A DNA stretch of 33,253 bases from Deltaproteobacteria bacterium. Lineage in GTDB: Bacteria; Myxococcota_A; Polyangia; JACPQR01. Below are positions 15,459 through 23,995 of the stretch, piece by piece (positions within the stretch are counted from its first letter, which is position 1; each line of letters starts with the position of its first letter). The stretch spans positions 1 through 33,253 of the forward strand of contig JACPQR010000165.1 of assembly GCA_016190375.1 (NCBI GenBank), written 5' to 3'. Both the position numbers and the translations under genes were made by a program. Below the pieces are notes generated by a model. It searched no databases and was not told where the DNA came from. It saw nothing but the letters and a program-made list of their open reading frames with translations.

Positions 15459-16516
15459 CGATGACCGAGGCCGAGACGAGGAACAGCGACATCCCGCAGA
15501 GCGAGCACATCACCCGGACGCTCGCCCCGCCGATCAACGACCTTCAAGGGGCCTATGGCGCCGTGCAGCGCCTGCGAGAGCGGTTGCAGACGGCGGTGCG
15601 CGGGCGCGACGAGGTGATCGAGCTCATCATCATCGCGCTCCTCTCCGACGGGCACATCCTGCTCGAGGACTTCCCCGGCTCCGGCAAGACCACCCTCGCC
15701 AAGGCGCTGGGCGACTGCATCGTCGACGACCGCCCCGACGACCACATCGTCACGTTCCGGCGGATCCAGTTCACGCCGGACCTGTTGCCCTCCGACGTGA
15801 CCGGGACGACGGTGTTCGACCCGAACACGAACAAGTTCTTCTTCCGGCCCGGCCCGATCTTCGCGCACGTCGTCCTCGCGGACGAGATCAACCGCACCTC
15901 GCCCAAGGTGCAGGCCGCGATGCTCGAGGCGATGGCCGAGAAGCAGAGCACTGTCGACAACCGGACGCGCAAGCTGGACGAGCTCTTCTTCGTGATCGCG
16001 ACCCAGAACCCGCTGGACCTCGCCGGCACGTTCCCCCTGCCGAGCGCCCAGCTCGACCGCTTCCTCTTCAAGATCCGGATGAAGCACATCCCGCGCGAGG
16101 CGGAGCTGGAGGTCCTCGCGAGCGCCAAGGCCCGGAAGGCCGGGGCCGGCCGCGACCTGCCGCGCGTCACGCGGACCGAGATCATCGACGCACGGGTCGT
16201 CATCGAGAACCAGATCCACGTCGTCGCCGAGGTGCGTGAGTGTCTCGTGGACATCGCCGAGAAGACCCGCAGCGACGAGCGGATCCTCCAGGGCGCCTCG
16301 ACGCGGTCGCTCGTCCTGATGATCCCGGCGCTGCAGGCGAGGGCGCTCAGCCGGATGCGCGACTACGTCTCCGCCGAGGACGTGGAGGCGCTGGCGCCCC
16401 TGGTGTTCGGGCATCGCCTCGAGCTCGCCCCGGGCTCCGAGACCACAGAGTCGGTGGTCAGGGGCTGTCTGGTTCAGCCACTGGAGAAGCTCTCGAGGAG
16501 CACGATGAGAAAATGA
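15455..16516 (+). CDS. moxR: MoxR-family AAA+ ATPase
   Basis: 353 aa. Chaperone-like ATPase that typically works with DUF58 and transglutaminase-like partners. Its ATG overlaps the preceding TGA (ATGA), with GGAG five bases upstream; a second ATG six bases later is possible. An N-terminal extension of about 25 residues precedes the AAA+ core. Walker A is PGSGKT (74-79) and Walker B ends ADEINR (Asp143-Glu144). Sensor-like IATQNPLDLAGTFPLPSAQLDRF is the highly conserved MoxR segment. The C-terminal helical lid includes the usual GASTRS element (residues in QGASTRSLVLM). All nucleotide-binding residues I can identify are present, so it should be active. It couples into the next gene by another ATGA overlap. 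Confidence 0.93.
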   Translation: MTMTEAETRNSDIPQSEHITRTLAPPINDLQGAYGAVQRLRERLQTAVRGRDEVIELIIIALLSDGHILLEDFPGSGKTTLAKALGDCIVDDRPDDHIVTFRRIQFTPDLLPSDVTGTTVFDPNTNKFFFRPGPIFAHVVLADEINRTSPKVQAAMLEAMAEKQSTVDNRTRKLDELFFVIATQNPLDLAGTFPLPSAQLDRFLFKIRMKHIPREAELEVLASAKARKAGAGRDLPRVTRTEIIDARVVIENQIHVVAEVRECLVDIAEKTRSDERILQGASTRSLVLMIPALQARALSRMRDYVSAEDVEALAPLVFGHRLELAPGSETTESVVRGCLVQPLEKLSRSTMRK

Positions 16517-18540
16517 AGCGAGCCGCGACGATCTCTCTCGTGCTCGTGTCCACGGGGCTCGTCCTCTCGGGGCTCGAGGCGCAGCCGCAGGCGCCGCACT
16601 TCGTGGGCACTGCCCTCGAGCAGGAGGCATACCGGCTCTACCACGACGACAAGCCACTCGCGGCGCGGGCCAAGGCCGAGGAGGTCCTGCGCTACGACCC
16701 CGACTCGATCGTGGGCAACTACGTGATGGGGGCCGTGCTCCGCGAGGCGGAGGGCTCGCTGGCCCGCGCCATGTTCCACCTCGGACATGCCCGCGAGATC
16801 TACGAGATGCGGTGGGGGACCGAGCGGCCGGCCGGCGCCCCGTGGCAGCTCCATCGCGAGGTGCTTCACGCCATCCAGCAGCTCGCGGGGGAGATGGAGC
16901 AGTACGCGTACCAGCTCCAGATCCTGGAGTTCTACGACTCGCTCTACGACCCGGACCTGACGGCGGAGCATGCCTGGCCGCTCCTGCACCTCGGGCGCTT
17001 CGCCGAGGCGCGGTTCTTCGCGCAAAACGCGGCGCGCTCGAGCGACGAGTGGCAGCAATCGCTCGGCCTGAACTCCCTGTGCGCCATCGAGGGAGAGGCG
17101 AGGCAGCGTCAGGCACACCATCAGGCATGCCTCGCGGCGCTCGACCGGGCTCGCCGGCGCAGGGACGCGAGCAGCGACTCGAACCCGCTCACGGCTCCAC
17201 ACGTGACGGTTCACGCGTACAACGCCGCGATCGGGGCCGCCTCGATCCTGCGCCACGACGAGGTGGAGCGCCTCGCGCTCGAGGGCACGCGCCGCCTCGA
17301 GTTCACGACCGCCAACCCCTGGCGCTTGCTCGCGCTCCTGTACGCGGACGAGGGCAAGATGGACCGCGCGGTCGAGGCCCTGCGCGAGATGCAGCGGTGG
17401 AGGACCAGGCAGCCCGCGCACCTGCGCGACCAGGACCACGCCGACAACGACGCGACGGTCGCGACCATCATGCTGCTTGCGGGTGAGATCGACACGGGCC
17501 TTGGCTGCATCTCCCGTGCGATCGAGCACCCGGATCGACGCGGCCTGACCTCGTCGAGGCCCGAGCAGGCGCTGGGCGCCCACGCGCTTCTCAGGAGGGC
17601 GATCCTCCGCGCCCGCGCCGAGACGATCGCCGAGCGCGCGAGCTGGTCCGGCACCGTCGGCCGCGTGTCGGGGTCCCTCGAGGCGCTCTCGGGGCGAGTC
17701 CAGGCGTGGCCGGACGACGAGCGGATCGCGAGCGTCCTGTCGGACGACGACCGATTGATCTCGACCCTCCGCGTCCACGTGCATGGCGGGATCGAGCCCG
17801 TTCCGACCTGGCTCGTCGGGGATCTCGTCGAGATCCTCGGTGCGGGCGTCGTCTCGGTCGCGCTCGCGCGCGCGAGGGTCGAGGACGCCGCGATGCCGGC
17901 GCTCGTCGCCTACTACGACGCGATCGAGGCCGAGGTCGCGCTCGCCCAGGGCGAGGGCCCGAGGTCGCTCGCCTTCGCTCAATCCGCGCTCGCCCACCTT
18001 CCCGCCGCTGAGCCGCTGCTCGGTGCGCGGGTCGCGGCCGTAGGAGCCATCGCCGCGGCGGGCGAGCGTCAGGATGCGACGGCACTCGCTCTCCTGGAGC
18101 GCGCGATGCAGCGAGACCCGGGCGTCTTGCGGCGGATGGGGATCGCCGTTCCCGCGGTGATCCGGCTTCAGGCGGCGGGGCCTGCCGCCGAGCGAGCCGC
18201 GACGCTCCTCGCCCGATCCCCTCGCTTCGACGAGGCGGACTCGGGGTTCGTGGTCAGCGTCGAGCAGGTCGGCGCGGCGCTGAGAGCCTGCATCCGCTCA
18301 CCGCAGGGCGCGCTACTGGGCGCGTGCGCGGACGCAGCGCCCGTCCGGAACGAGGCGCCCGAGGACTGGGGCGCCCGGCTGGTCGCCGAGCTGCACCGGA
18401 CGGCCTTCTCCATTCGCTCGGGCCTCACCTCGACCGACCTACGCTCGCTCGACGGAAGCACGACGACCGCGAGCGAAGCCATGCGCGAGCAGATGAGGGG
18501 CGTTCTGGACGACATCGCACGGGAGCAGGGACGACAGTAA
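16513..18540 (+). CDS. Exported helical-repeat (TPR-like) protein of the moxR operon
   Basis: 675 aa from ATG 16513, which overlaps the moxR stop. The first 24 residues form a signal peptide (MKRAATISLVLVSTGLVLSG, probable cleavage after LEA). The rest is Ala/Leu/Arg/Glu-rich with TPR-like helix pairs, for example EQEAYRLYHDDKPLAARAKA near the start and ALLYADEGKMDRAVEALREM near the middle. No catalytic motif was seen. The likely place is the periplasm, where repeat domains bind peptides or partner proteins. Tight coupling with MoxR and the transglutaminase suggests that it is their adaptor or client. That is inference from gene order. Repeats are degenerate and their number cannot be given reliably by eye. 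Confidence 0.75.
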   Translation: MKRAATISLVLVSTGLVLSGLEAQPQAPHFVGTALEQEAYRLYHDDKPLAARAKAEEVLRYDPDSIVGNYVMGAVLREAEGSLARAMFHLGHAREIYEMRWGTERPAGAPWQLHREVLHAIQQLAGEMEQYAYQLQILEFYDSLYDPDLTAEHAWPLLHLGRFAEARFFAQNAARSSDEWQQSLGLNSLCAIEGEARQRQAHHQACLAALDRARRRRDASSDSNPLTAPHVTVHAYNAAIGAASILRHDEVERLALEGTRRLEFTTANPWRLLALLYADEGKMDRAVEALREMQRWRTRQPAHLRDQDHADNDATVATIMLLAGEIDTGLGCISRAIEHPDRRGLTSSRPEQALGAHALLRRAILRARAETIAERASWSGTVGRVSGSLEALSGRVQAWPDDERIASVLSDDDRLISTLRVHVHGGIEPVPTWLVGDLVEILGAGVVSVALARARVEDAAMPALVAYYDAIEAEVALAQGEGPRSLAFAQSALAHLPAAEPLLGARVAAVGAIAAAGERQDATALALLERAMQRDPGVLRRMGIAVPAVIRLQAAGPAAERAATLLARSPRFDEADSGFVVSVEQVGAALRACIRSPQGALLGACADAAPVRNEAPEDWGARLVAELHRTAFSIRSGLTSTDLRSLDGSTTTASEAMREQMRGVLDDIAREQGRQ

Positions 18541-19311
18541 ATGGGCGCTCCCTCCCGGCTCGCGATCACCCGCGGAGTCCCGCGCTCGTTCGCCATGGCC
18601 ACGGTACGGGTACGGCCGGCCGAGCCCATCCAGGTCGAGCGAGCGATCGCCGAGCACGATGCATACGTGGCGGCGCTCCGCTCACTTGGCCTGGAGGTCG
18701 TGCAGATACCGCCCGACGAGCGCCACCCGGACTGCTGCTTCGTCGAGGACTGTGCCGTGGTCCACGGTGGTGTCGCGCTGGTTGGCCGGCACGGCGAGCG
18801 AACGAGACGCGGGGAGGAGACGCCGGTCCTCGAAGTCCTCGCGAACCACGTGCGGGTCGAGTCGGTGAAGGCTCCGGCCACGCTCGAGGGTGGGGACTGC
18901 CTGCGGATCGGCAGCCGGTTGTACGTTGGCCACGGCCAGCGCACCAACTCGGCGGGCATCGCGAGGGCGCGGGCGGTCTTCGGACCGATCGGCCTCGAGG
19001 TGATCGAGGTTCCGATGGCCGGGATCCTCCATCTGAAGTGCGTCTGCTCGTACCTCGGCGGCGGCAAGCTGCTGCTCGCCAGGGGCACGATCGCGCCGAG
19101 CAAGCTCGGAGACGTCGACGCGATCATCGTGGACCGGGACGAGACGCACGCCGCCAACTGCGTCGCGATCGGCGACGTCGTCCTCGCGCCCAGGGACGCC
19201 CCCGTCACTCGACGCGCGGTCGAGAACGCGGGGTTCCGAGTGCTCCCATTGGACACGACGGAGATCCGCAAGGCCGACGGGTCGCTCACCTGCCTGTCGA
19301 TCCTCCTGTGA
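18541..19311 (+). CDS. ddaH: DDAH-like amidinohydrolase (dimethylarginine dimethylaminohydrolase family)
   Basis: 256 aa. Family enzymes hydrolyse methylated arginines to citrulline and an amine, using a Cys-His-Glu triad. The expected residues are all present: FVEDCAVV with Glu69-Asp70, LEGGD with Glu116, LHLKCVCSYL with His164, and ADGSLTCLS with the nucleophile Cys251. Length is that of the family. There is no signal peptide, so it is cytosolic. The ATG follows directly after the TAA of the previous gene, so it is probably co-transcribed with the moxR operon. Related enzymes with the same fold include arginine deiminase-like and amidinotransferase proteins, so the exact substrate is uncertain, but the short length and motifs favour DDAH. 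Confidence 0.85.
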   Translation: MGAPSRLAITRGVPRSFAMATVRVRPAEPIQVERAIAEHDAYVAALRSLGLEVVQIPPDERHPDCCFVEDCAVVHGGVALVGRHGERTRRGEETPVLEVLANHVRVESVKAPATLEGGDCLRIGSRLYVGHGQRTNSAGIARARAVFGPIGLEVIEVPMAGILHLKCVCSYLGGGKLLLARGTIAPSKLGDVDAIIVDRDETHAANCVAIGDVVLAPRDAPVTRRAVENAGFRVLPLDTTEIRKADGSLTCLSILL

Positions 19312-19318
19312 GCTGTCA

Positions 19319-19346
19319 TTGATCCGATCGTGAGCCTCGCTAGAAG
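19319..19346 (+). promoter_or_regulatory. Possible promoter of the multihaem lipoprotein gene
   Basis: TTGATC (19319-19324, 4 of 6 with TTGACA) and TAGAAG (19341-19346, 4 of 6 with TATAAT) are 16 bases apart, 32 bases before the ATG at 19379. The match is moderate. Unlike other first genes in the window, this one also has a clear Shine-Dalgarno sequence (CGGAGG). Confidence 0.3.
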
Positions 19347-19378
19347 GGGCGGGCTGGCCAGCCTCGGAGGTGACGGCG

Positions 19379-21610
19379 ATGCTGCGTGCCCGGACTCTGA
19401 CTACGGTCATGATCGCGGTGTGCCTCGCCGGCTGTGACTGCAGCTCGACGGGGGCAGTCGACGGCATCACGATGGTGGACGCCGGGCTCGACGCGGCGGT
19501 CGACGCGGCGCCGGACGCCGCTCCCGACGCCGGCCCCGACGCGGGGCTGGACGCGTCCGCTCCGGATGCGACACTCGACGCGGAGGTCGATGAAGCGCTC
19601 GAGGCTGGGCTCGACGCGGCGCTCGACGCGGGCCCGGACGCCAGCCCCGACGCTGGCTCGGACGCGGGGCCCGAGCCGCTCACCTGCACGAGCTGTCACG
19701 GCAGCGGGGACGAGCCTGCGCCGCCCGTCGACACGCTCGGCCGCCGTGACACGAGCTTGCCCACCGTTGGAGCCCACCGGGAGCACCTCGGGGCCGGCAG
19801 CCTCTACCGACGGCGCGAGTGCACCGACTGCCACATCGTCCCCGATCAGATCGACGAAGAGGGCCACGTGGACGATCCGCCGGCCGAGATCGTCTGGGCC
19901 GAGGTCGCCTCGGCCGAGGAGGTCGTGCCGGGTTGGGACGGGCAGTACTGCACGGTCTACTGCCACGGAGTGACGCTCGCCGGCGGGGAGAACACCACGC
20001 CGGACTGGACCGGTGGGGGGGGCGAGGCGTACTGCGGCTCCTGTCACGGCGTTCCTCCGCCCGCACCTCATCCCGACGTCGGCCAGGTGACCTGCGGCGG
20101 CTGTCACCCGTTCGATCGCTTCACCCCGCTCGATCCCCAGCGGCATGGCGACGGCAACCTCGACGTGGACGTGAGCTGCACGAGCTGCCACGGCAGCGAC
20201 CTGGGCCCGGCACCGCCGGTCGACACGCACGGCAACGATTCGACCGCCGACCGGGGCGTCGGCGCGCACGCGTCCCACCTGGGCGAATCGGACTGGCACG
20301 CTCAGGTGGTCTGCACCGACTGTCACCTGGTGCCGGGCGACGTGGGCGACGCCACTCACATCGACCCAGACGGCGTCGCCGAGCTCACCTTCGGCGACCT
20401 CGCGACGACCGACCGCGCGGAGCCTGAGTGGGACGGGACGAGCTGCTCGGGCGTCTACTGCCACGGTGGCACCCTCTCGGGTGGGACGCAGGACTCGCCG
20501 ACCTGGACGCAGGTGGACGGGACGCAGGCCGCCTGCGGGACCTGCCACGGGCTGCCGCCGACCAGCGGGCACCCGCGGAGAGACGGCTGTGCTCGATGCC
20601 ACGGAGGCGTGGTCGACGAGGACCGCCACATCGTCGCGCCCGAGCTCCACATCAATGGCGAGGTGGACCTCGGCGGTGACCTGCCCTGCGGATCTTGCCA
20701 CGACCTGCCGCCCGCGACCGGCTCGCACCAGACCCACGCGGCGCTCGCCGCCCCGGAGTACGGCGGTCTTGGGACCGCGGCGGACCTCGAGTCACCGGAC
20801 GGCTATGCCTTCGGCTGCGGCTACTGCCATCCCCTCGACCAGGGCCACCACATGAACGGCGGGCTCGCGGAGGTCGAGCTCTACGACCCCGCGGCGCCAG
20901 AGGGATCGCTCAAGTCCTCGAGCCCGGACGCCGCCTACGAGGAGGGTCCCGACGTCCTCACCGACACGTTCGGCGTCGACTACACGCTCGGGACCTGCTC
21001 CGAGGTCTACTGCCATGGCGGGATGCAGACCTCGGCGCCCGACGTCCCGGAGCCCGGCGTCGACTTCGAGCCCGACGGGTATCCCCTCGATTACCCACCG
21101 TACGAGGTCGACCGGCGTCGCGTTCCTACCGCTCCCGTGTGGGGAGGCGATCTCGGCTGCGGCGGCTGTCACGGCTACCCGCCGCGCGGGGAGTTCCCCG
21201 GCGTCGAGGCGGGCGCGGGCGAGAGCCACGCGTTCCTCGATCCGGACGGCTACGAGGACCTCCACATCTGGAACCACGGCCGCGATCCGGTGCCCTGCCG
21301 GACCTGCCACCTGGCGACCGTCGAGGAGATCGCAACCTTCGCCCGCGACGAGATGGGCCTCACGACCTTCGACGAAGTCGAGATCGCCGGCTACGACCGG
21401 CACGTCGACGGCACCATCGACGTGGAGTTCGACGCCACCGAGCTCTTCGACATCTACCCGACCCCGCTCGACCTCGGCGACGCGCGCTGGGACGCCGAGA
21501 CTCGCACCTGCACCAACGTGGCCTGCCACTTCGAGCAGACCTCGGTCACGTTCGGCACTCCCTATCGCTACGACAACTACTGGGAGTGCAACGTCTGCCA
21601 CCGGATGTGA
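19379..21610 (+). CDS. Multihaem c-type cytochrome lipoprotein (CxxxxCH...CxxCH repeat family)
   Basis: 743 aa. I chose ATG 19379, eight bases after CGGAGG, over GTG 19370, which overlaps that site. The signal peptide ends in the lipobox LAGC (Cys19). An Asp/Ala-rich linker of about 65 residues follows. I count 13 CxxCH haem-attachment motifs from CTSCH near 19686 to CNVCH at the end, plus four with longer spacing (CTVYCH, CSGVYCH, CSEVYCH, CTNVACH). The alternation of CxxxxCH and CxxCH matches the domain first described in Geobacter sulfurreducens. It would carry electrons at the cell envelope. Asp follows the lipidated Cys, which in E. coli means inner-membrane retention; this rule may not hold here. 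Whether the longer motifs bind haem is unknown. Confidence 0.88.
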   Translation: MLRARTLTTVMIAVCLAGCDCSSTGAVDGITMVDAGLDAAVDAAPDAAPDAGPDAGLDASAPDATLDAEVDEALEAGLDAALDAGPDASPDAGSDAGPEPLTCTSCHGSGDEPAPPVDTLGRRDTSLPTVGAHREHLGAGSLYRRRECTDCHIVPDQIDEEGHVDDPPAEIVWAEVASAEEVVPGWDGQYCTVYCHGVTLAGGENTTPDWTGGGGEAYCGSCHGVPPPAPHPDVGQVTCGGCHPFDRFTPLDPQRHGDGNLDVDVSCTSCHGSDLGPAPPVDTHGNDSTADRGVGAHASHLGESDWHAQVVCTDCHLVPGDVGDATHIDPDGVAELTFGDLATTDRAEPEWDGTSCSGVYCHGGTLSGGTQDSPTWTQVDGTQAACGTCHGLPPTSGHPRRDGCARCHGGVVDEDRHIVAPELHINGEVDLGGDLPCGSCHDLPPATGSHQTHAALAAPEYGGLGTAADLESPDGYAFGCGYCHPLDQGHHMNGGLAEVELYDPAAPEGSLKSSSPDAAYEEGPDVLTDTFGVDYTLGTCSEVYCHGGMQTSAPDVPEPGVDFEPDGYPLDYPPYEVDRRRVPTAPVWGGDLGCGGCHGYPPRGEFPGVEAGAGESHAFLDPDGYEDLHIWNHGRDPVPCRTCHLATVEEIATFARDEMGLTTFDEVEIAGYDRHVDGTIDVEFDATELFDIYPTPLDLGDARWDAETRTCTNVACHFEQTSVTFGTPYRYDNYWECNVCHRM

Positions 21611-23525
21611 CCGGCGACCCGGAAGGCTTGGAGATCGAGCAGACACGCCGGTCCTTGCGTCCCCGGCGGCGAGGCGCAACGAGGCCGGCCGCCAGCGCGA
21701 GCAGCGCGAGCGCGCCGCGCCCCGAGCCCGAGGCGCCGCCGCTCCGGCACGCGCAGCCGGGCCCCGCCCGGCCGGAACCGCCGCTCCCATCGTCGTCGTC
21801 GCCGTCCCCGGCCTCTTCGGCACAGTCCGACGAGCAGCCATCGCCGCCCTCGTCGTTCCCGTCGTCGCACTCCTCCGAGTCGGCGCGGAGGTGGCCGTCT
21901 CCGCACGACGCGGTCCGGCAGGTCGAAGGGCAATCGTCCGTCTCGTCGAAGTCGCCGTCGTCGCACTCCTCGCCGGGTTGGACCACGGCGTCCCCGCAGC
22001 TCGAGGGCGCGCAGTCGTTGGAGCATTCGTCGCCATCCTCGCCATTGCCGTCGTCGCACAGCTCCTCGCCCGCGTGGACGAAGCCGTCGCCGCAGCGGGC
22101 CGCGGCGCAGGTGGACAGGCAGTCGTCGGTCTCGTCGTCGTCGCCGTCGTCGCACTGCTCACCCTCGTCGACGGTCCCGTCGCCGCAGGAGTAGAGCTCG
22201 CAACCGCTCGAGCACGCGTCCTCGTCGATGTCGTTGCCGTCGTCGCACTCCTCCACGCCCATCTGCACCGCGCCGTCGCCGCAGCGCGCGCTGGTGCAGG
22301 TCGAGAGACAACCGTCGGTGTCGTCGTCGTCGCCGTCGTCGCACTCCTCTCCCGGCCCGACGGTTCCGTCGCCGCAGCCAGGCAGCTCGCAAGAGCTCGA
22401 GCATGCGTCGTCGTCGATGACGTTGCCGTCGTCGCACTCCTCGTGGCCCTCCCACACCTCCCCGTCTCCGCAGCGCGCGTCCTCGCAGTCGACGCACTCG
22501 TCGGTGTTGTCGCGGTTGGCATCGTCGCAGTCCTCGGCGCCCTCCCGCACGAACCCGTCCCCGCAAACGTTGAGGGTGCAGTCGCTCAGGCACGCATCGG
22601 CGTCGCTCTGGTTGGCGTCGTCGCAGGTCTCCTCGCCGTCCCACAGGATCCCGTCACCGCACGATGCCTGGGCGCAGGAGGTCAGGCACGCATCCGTGTC
22701 CACCTCGTTTCCGTCGTCGCACTCCTCGGCGCCCGCGCGAACGAAGGCGTCGCCGCAGCGCGCATTTCGGCACGAGGTCGTGCAGGCGTCCTCATCGTCC
22801 ATGTCTCCGTCGTCGCACTCCTCGTTGCCCTCGCGCAGGCCATTGGGGGCGCCTCCGAGGCACCGCCCGCCGCCGAGGACCTCCACGAGCGCGTTGACCA
22901 CGAGCGTTCGGTAGTCGCCGCTAATCTCACCGTAGGAGTCATCCGGGAAGAAGCTCAGCGCCAGGCACCCCTCCTTCTCGGCCGCGAGCGGCCTGCCGTC
23001 GGTCCAGGAGCCGCGCAGCGTCGCGTCGGCGTCGAGCTCGACGTTGTCCCGGTAGTTGGCGGTGAGCGAATCGACGTCCTCCCACAGCGAGCTCCCGTCG
23101 GTCTCTCCGAGGCTAGAGTCCGAATACAGGGAGGCGCCCTGGATGACGAACGGGCTGTACTGCTCGTTGCGGAACCGTCCGCCGAGCGTGTTGCCTCCCT
23201 GCTCGGCCCAGGCAAAGGTCATGACCACGAGCGGCCCGCCACCGTCGAGGTAGTCCGCCAGGGTGTCACCGTTCGTCTCCGAGTCGCCACCGCCGTTGGT
23301 GAAGAAGAGCACCGCATCGTAGCCCTGGAGCGTCGCCAGAGGGACGGTCAGGTCCGTGCGGCTATCGACGGAAGTGAAGCGGCCCGAGTCCATGACCCAC
23401 GTCGCGATGGCCGCCGTGCTGCCGCCTTCATTGCCCGTCGCCCACACGAGGATGTCTTGTCCGAACGCCGCCGGGGAAGGCAAGGCGAGCAACGCGAGCG
23501 TCACGGTCCAGAGGAAGGCACGCAT
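21546..23525 (-). CDS. Secreted DUF4215 Cys-rich repeat protein with MYXO-CTERM-like tail
   Basis: 659 aa. A signal peptide (MRAFLWTVTLALLALPSPAAFG) is followed by a domain of about 220 residues beginning DILVWATGNEGG, which by pattern resembles glutamine-amidotransferase or ThuA-like folds; no active site was assigned. Then come 11 repeats of about 38 residues with the pattern CGDGxxxxGEECDDGN and C(x)nC, the DUF4215 / Myxococcus Cys-rich repeat. A MYXO-CTERM-like tail follows: GCACRSGG, a hydrophobic helix (GALALLALAAGLVA) and RRRGRKDRR. These tails mark proteins for surface sorting and cleavage. The reading frame then continues 32 residues further and overlaps the end of the convergent cytochrome gene by 65 bases, which is abnormal because such proteins usually stop at the Arg cluster. 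Confidence 0.85.
   Translation of the reverse strand: MRAFLWTVTLALLALPSPAAFGQDILVWATGNEGGSTAAIATWVMDSGRFTSVDSRTDLTVPLATLQGYDAVLFFTNGGGDSETNGDTLADYLDGGGPLVVMTFAWAEQGGNTLGGRFRNEQYSPFVIQGASLYSDSSLGETDGSSLWEDVDSLTANYRDNVELDADATLRGSWTDGRPLAAEKEGCLALSFFPDDSYGEISGDYRTLVVNALVEVLGGGRCLGGAPNGLREGNEECDDGDMDDEDACTTSCRNARCGDAFVRAGAEECDDGNEVDTDACLTSCAQASCGDGILWDGEETCDDANQSDADACLSDCTLNVCGDGFVREGAEDCDDANRDNTDECVDCEDARCGDGEVWEGHEECDDGNVIDDDACSSSCELPGCGDGTVGPGEECDDGDDDDTDGCLSTCTSARCGDGAVQMGVEECDDGNDIDEDACSSGCELYSCGDGTVDEGEQCDDGDDDETDDCLSTCAAARCGDGFVHAGEELCDDGNGEDGDECSNDCAPSSCGDAVVQPGEECDDGDFDETDDCPSTCRTASCGDGHLRADSEECDDGNDEGGDGCSSDCAEEAGDGDDDDGSGGSGRAGPGCACRSGGASGSGRGALALLALAAGLVAPRRRGRKDRRVCSISKPSGSPVTSGGRRCTPSSCRSDRECRT
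21830..22850 (-). repeat. Eleven DNA repeats coding the DUF4215 units
   Basis: Near-regular recurrence of GTCGTCGCACTCCTC-like blocks (the ECDDG codons seen on the opposite strand) with a period of about 114 bases. The units are diverged and in frame. This is coding repetition, not a CRISPR array. Confidence 0.8.
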
Positions 23526-23572
23526 GACGCGACGATATCGGATTCCCCGCGAGCGAGGGAGATCCGGGAGGC

Positions 23573-23985
23573 ATGGACAACCGCGTATGCCTGTGGATCG
23601 ATTGCTCGGTGGCGCGGTGGCTCGCCGGCTCGCTGTGGCTCTTCGCCGCCTTCGGGTGCGAGTCGGAGGATGGCCATCCTGCCTCCGAAGATCCCTGCGC
23701 CGCCATTCGCTGTCCCCCGGGTCAGTCCTGCTCCGATTCGGATCGGGCTGCAGCCCGGAGATCGAGTGCGGGCCGAAGCTGACCTGCTATCGCGAGGACG
23801 GTCCCGGCACGTGCGGGCCCGAGTCGAGCGCAGACCGGGCCTGCGGGGCGCACGCAGGCGCCTGCGATGACGGCGAGACCTGCCTCGAGATCGCCTTCTG
23901 CTGCGACCTGGGTGGCGTCTGCGTCACGATCCAGGAGCGCGCTCGAATCTGCGAGTGCGCCCCGGCCGCCTTCGACTGCGGCTGA
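23573..23985 (+). pseudogene. Cys-rich lipoprotein gene interrupted by a frameshift
   Basis: ATG 23573 follows GGGAGG. The first frame codes a lipoprotein-type start (hydrophobic GSLWLFAAFGC, lipid Cys29) and then EDPCAAIRCPPGQSC. About 23735-23745 the frame must slip by one base. The second frame continues with SGCSPEIECGPKLTCY and ends CECAPAAFDCG with a stop at 23983-23985. Both halves share the Cys-rich style, so they were clearly one protein of about 137 aa. It may be a true mutation or a one-base sequencing error. No slippery heptamer is evident. Function unknown; small Cys-rich lipoproteins with these CPPG motifs are common in myxobacteria. It is divergent from the DUF4215 gene. Confidence 0.7.
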
Positions 23986-23995
23986 ACCTTGGCGG

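Noticed and set aside
21830..22850. Regular repeats that look like a CRISPR array
   Set aside because: The period of about 114 bases, the diverged units and the in-frame Cys-rich translation fit protein repeats. There are no constant direct repeats of 24-40 bases with unique spacers and no cas genes.
23735..23745. Programmed -1 frameshift in the Cys-rich lipoprotein
   Set aside because: No slippery heptamer or downstream hairpin was seen. Mutation or sequencing error explains it more simply.
21015..23870. A 951-codon open frame on the plus strand
   Set aside because: It is antisense to the DUF4215 protein and its Val/Ala repeats mirror the ECDDG codons. No ribosome-binding site or domain was found.
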